Shown here: positions 48,108 to 49,070 of the stretch, piece after piece
How the letters are laid out: every line of letters begins with the position of its first letter
How positions within the stretch are numbered: position 1 is the first letter of the stretch
Notes under the pieces: generated by a model
The model's database searches: none
Told to the model about the DNA's origin: nothing
Seen by the model: only the letters and a program-made list of their open reading frames with translations
Position numbers and translations under genes: made by a program
Origin: Candidatus Limimonas egerieequi
Lineage (GTDB): Bacteria; Bacillota; Clostridia; Oscillospirales; Acutalibacteraceae
Reading direction: 5' to 3'
DNA length: 49,070 bases
Assembly (NCBI GenBank): GCA_018064455.1
Contig: JAGHVH010000036.1
Coordinates: 1-49,070, forward strand

Positions 48108-49070
48108 TTAGTTAAGTTTTAAGTGAAGGATGCGCATGACGCTTTCGTCAATGCGCTCTTCGGTGATGGTGCCGTTTTGTACAGCAGTGAGAACGCCGTT
48201 GTAGGCTTCGATGTAGTTCTCTGGGAGGAGAATGATATCGACGCCAGCCTGGATGGCTTTGACTGCAGCATCAGCTGCATCGTACTGCTGGGCAATGGCA
48301 CCCATATTCATACCATCAGTGATTACTACACCTTGGTAATTTAACTCACCTCTGAGTTTCTCAGTGATGAGTGTGTAGGAGAGAGTGGCAGGAGTGCCGT
48401 CACCAGTAACCTTTGGTGCTGCAATGTGAGCTACCATTACCATATCTGTTCCTGCATCAATTCCTTTGATGAATGGAATCATCTCACAACTTTTAATCTC
48501 TTCCCAAGTCTTTTGTGTTTCAGCATAGCCTTTGTGTGTGTCAGTCTGTGTATCTCCGTGACCAGGGAAGTGCTTGATTGATGTCATCATATTTGCATCG
48601 TGGAAGCCTTTGATTGCACCTGCAACCATTTTGGCTGCGTTTTCAGGATTTGCTGAAAATGCGCGCTTTCCAATTACTGGATTGCTTGGATTGGTGTTGA
48701 CGTCTGCAACAGGTGCAAAGTCTACATCAAAGCCATATTGATTTAGGTAGGTGCCGATTGTTTTGCCTATGTTATAGGCTTCATCGGCATCTTTTGTTGC
48801 AAGCATACTACTGAATTTTGTTACATTGAAGTTTGGATTTTTTGCAACTCTTGCAATTGAACCACCTTCCTCATCTACACCGATGAGTGGCGTGAGTTCA
48901 TTTAAGGCGTGAATGTCACTTGTAAGCTTTGTAAGTTGCTCTGGGTTTTCAATGTTCTTGGCAAAGAGGATGATGCCGCCGGCAGGATACTCTTTGTATG
49001 TATTTTTCATTGTATCTGTAATTGCTGTTACTTTTGTGTCCTCTGGGAGAGTTGGATCAAGTGCTTCTGG
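48108..49070 (-). CDS. Glycoside hydrolase family 3, NagZ-like beta-N-acetylhexosaminidase (5' end outside window)
   Basis: The frame stays open to the window edge, so at least 320 residues are present and the N-terminus is missing; an internal ATG at 49010 is not the true start, since the residues before it (PEALDP...) still read like the family. The TIM-barrel motifs GVDEEGG, DFAPVADVN, KHFPGHGDT (substrate-binding and general-acid His loop) and VVITDGMNMGAI (nucleophile Asp) are all present. NagZ-type enzymes remove N-acetylglucosamine from muropeptides in recycling or, when secreted, from cell-wall fragments. Localisation cannot be judged without the N-terminus. The short GH3 form ends with the family helix RIDESVMRILHLKL. 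Confidence 0.9.
   Translation of the reverse strand, partial: PEALDPTLPEDTKVTAITDTMKNTYKEYPAGGIILFAKNIENPEQLTKLTSDIHALNELTPLIGVDEEGGSIARVAKNPNFNVTKFSSMLATKDADEAYNIGKTIGTYLNQYGFDVDFAPVADVNTNPSNPVIGKRAFSANPENAAKMVAGAIKGFHDANMMTSIKHFPGHGDTQTDTHKGYAETQKTWEEIKSCEMIPFIKGIDAGTDMVMVAHIAAPKVTGDGTPATLSYTLITEKLRGELNYQGVVITDGMNMGAIAQQYDAADAAVKAIQAGVDIILLPENYIEAYNGVLTAVQNGTITEERIDESVMRILHLKLN

Overview
The window reads as chromosomal DNA of a low-to-moderate GC anaerobic Firmicute of the class Clostridia, probably a gut-type relative of Ruminococcaceae/Oscillospiraceae or Lachnospiraceae. This is inferred from gene content (mutS2, recO, the ylxM-ffh-rpsP-khpA-rimM-trmD run, a coaD-linked coiled-coil protein, a dockerin protein, family II CBS-pyrophosphatase, a clostridial GlpA/GlpB/DUF1667 trio), from strong GGAGG ribosome binding sites and from TTGACA/TATAAT-type promoters with 16-18 bp spacers. 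I see no mobile element, CRISPR array, tRNA or rRNA, and no intergenic gap longer than about 300 bases.

Layout. 1-1.7 kb: a leftward pair (DUF1015 protein and a Cys4 mini-protein) ending in two stacked hairpin terminators. 1.8-6.6 kb: phoH-ybeY-era-mutS2, convergent with leftward recO. 7.5-16.3 kb: information-processing genes: ylxM-ffh-rpsP-khpA-rimM-trmD, then HPr, uvrC, and rsmD-coaD-coiled-coil protein-RsuA-type pseudouridine synthase. 16.4-17.6 kb: a PucR/CdaR-type regulator whose promoter spacer is filled by a palindrome. 17.6-22.4 kb: a cell-division/cell-wall operon: ftsE (with a long acidic tail), ftsX, a secreted coiled-coil M23 hydrolase, and an S41-protease-like protein that has lost its catalytic Ser and Lys. 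22.6-26.8 kb: two surface proteins, one with a C-terminal dockerin and 132-bp tandem repeats, the other a single-pass protein with a 260-residue Pro/Ala/Glu tail.

26.9-37.6 kb: a GntR and a TetR regulator precede an operon of GlpA-like (with a BON-like N-terminal domain), GlpB-like, DUF1667, an alkyl-DHAP-synthase-like flavoprotein, a CDP-glycerol glycerophosphotransferase-family enzyme and a zinc-ribbon membrane protein. A 7-4-7 palindrome sits at the predicted transcription start, where a repressor such as the divergent TetR protein could bind. A second CDP-glycerol transferase and a small membrane protein with an internal duplication run leftward. Together this looks like a glycerophosphate-centred envelope/lipid locus. 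37.7-39.1 kb: CBS-domain pyrophosphatase. 39.2-44.3 kb: complete argCJBDF operon with a candidate ArgR box. 44.4-46.8 kb: a two-gene ECF metal transporter in which CbiM, a PDGLE (CbiN-like) segment and CbiQ are fused. 46.9-48.1 kb: a family I.5-like lipase without a signal peptide. 48.1 kb to the end: a leftward GH3 NagZ-like enzyme cut by the window edge.

Best candidates for undescribed biology are the FtsEX operon carrying a predicted dead S41 protease and an extended FtsE; the TetR-linked GlpA/GlpB/DUF1667/AGPS-like/glycerophosphotransferase operon; and the shared CACAA-N4-TTGTG palindrome. All functional statements come from reading the sequence and from family knowledge; no database search was run.
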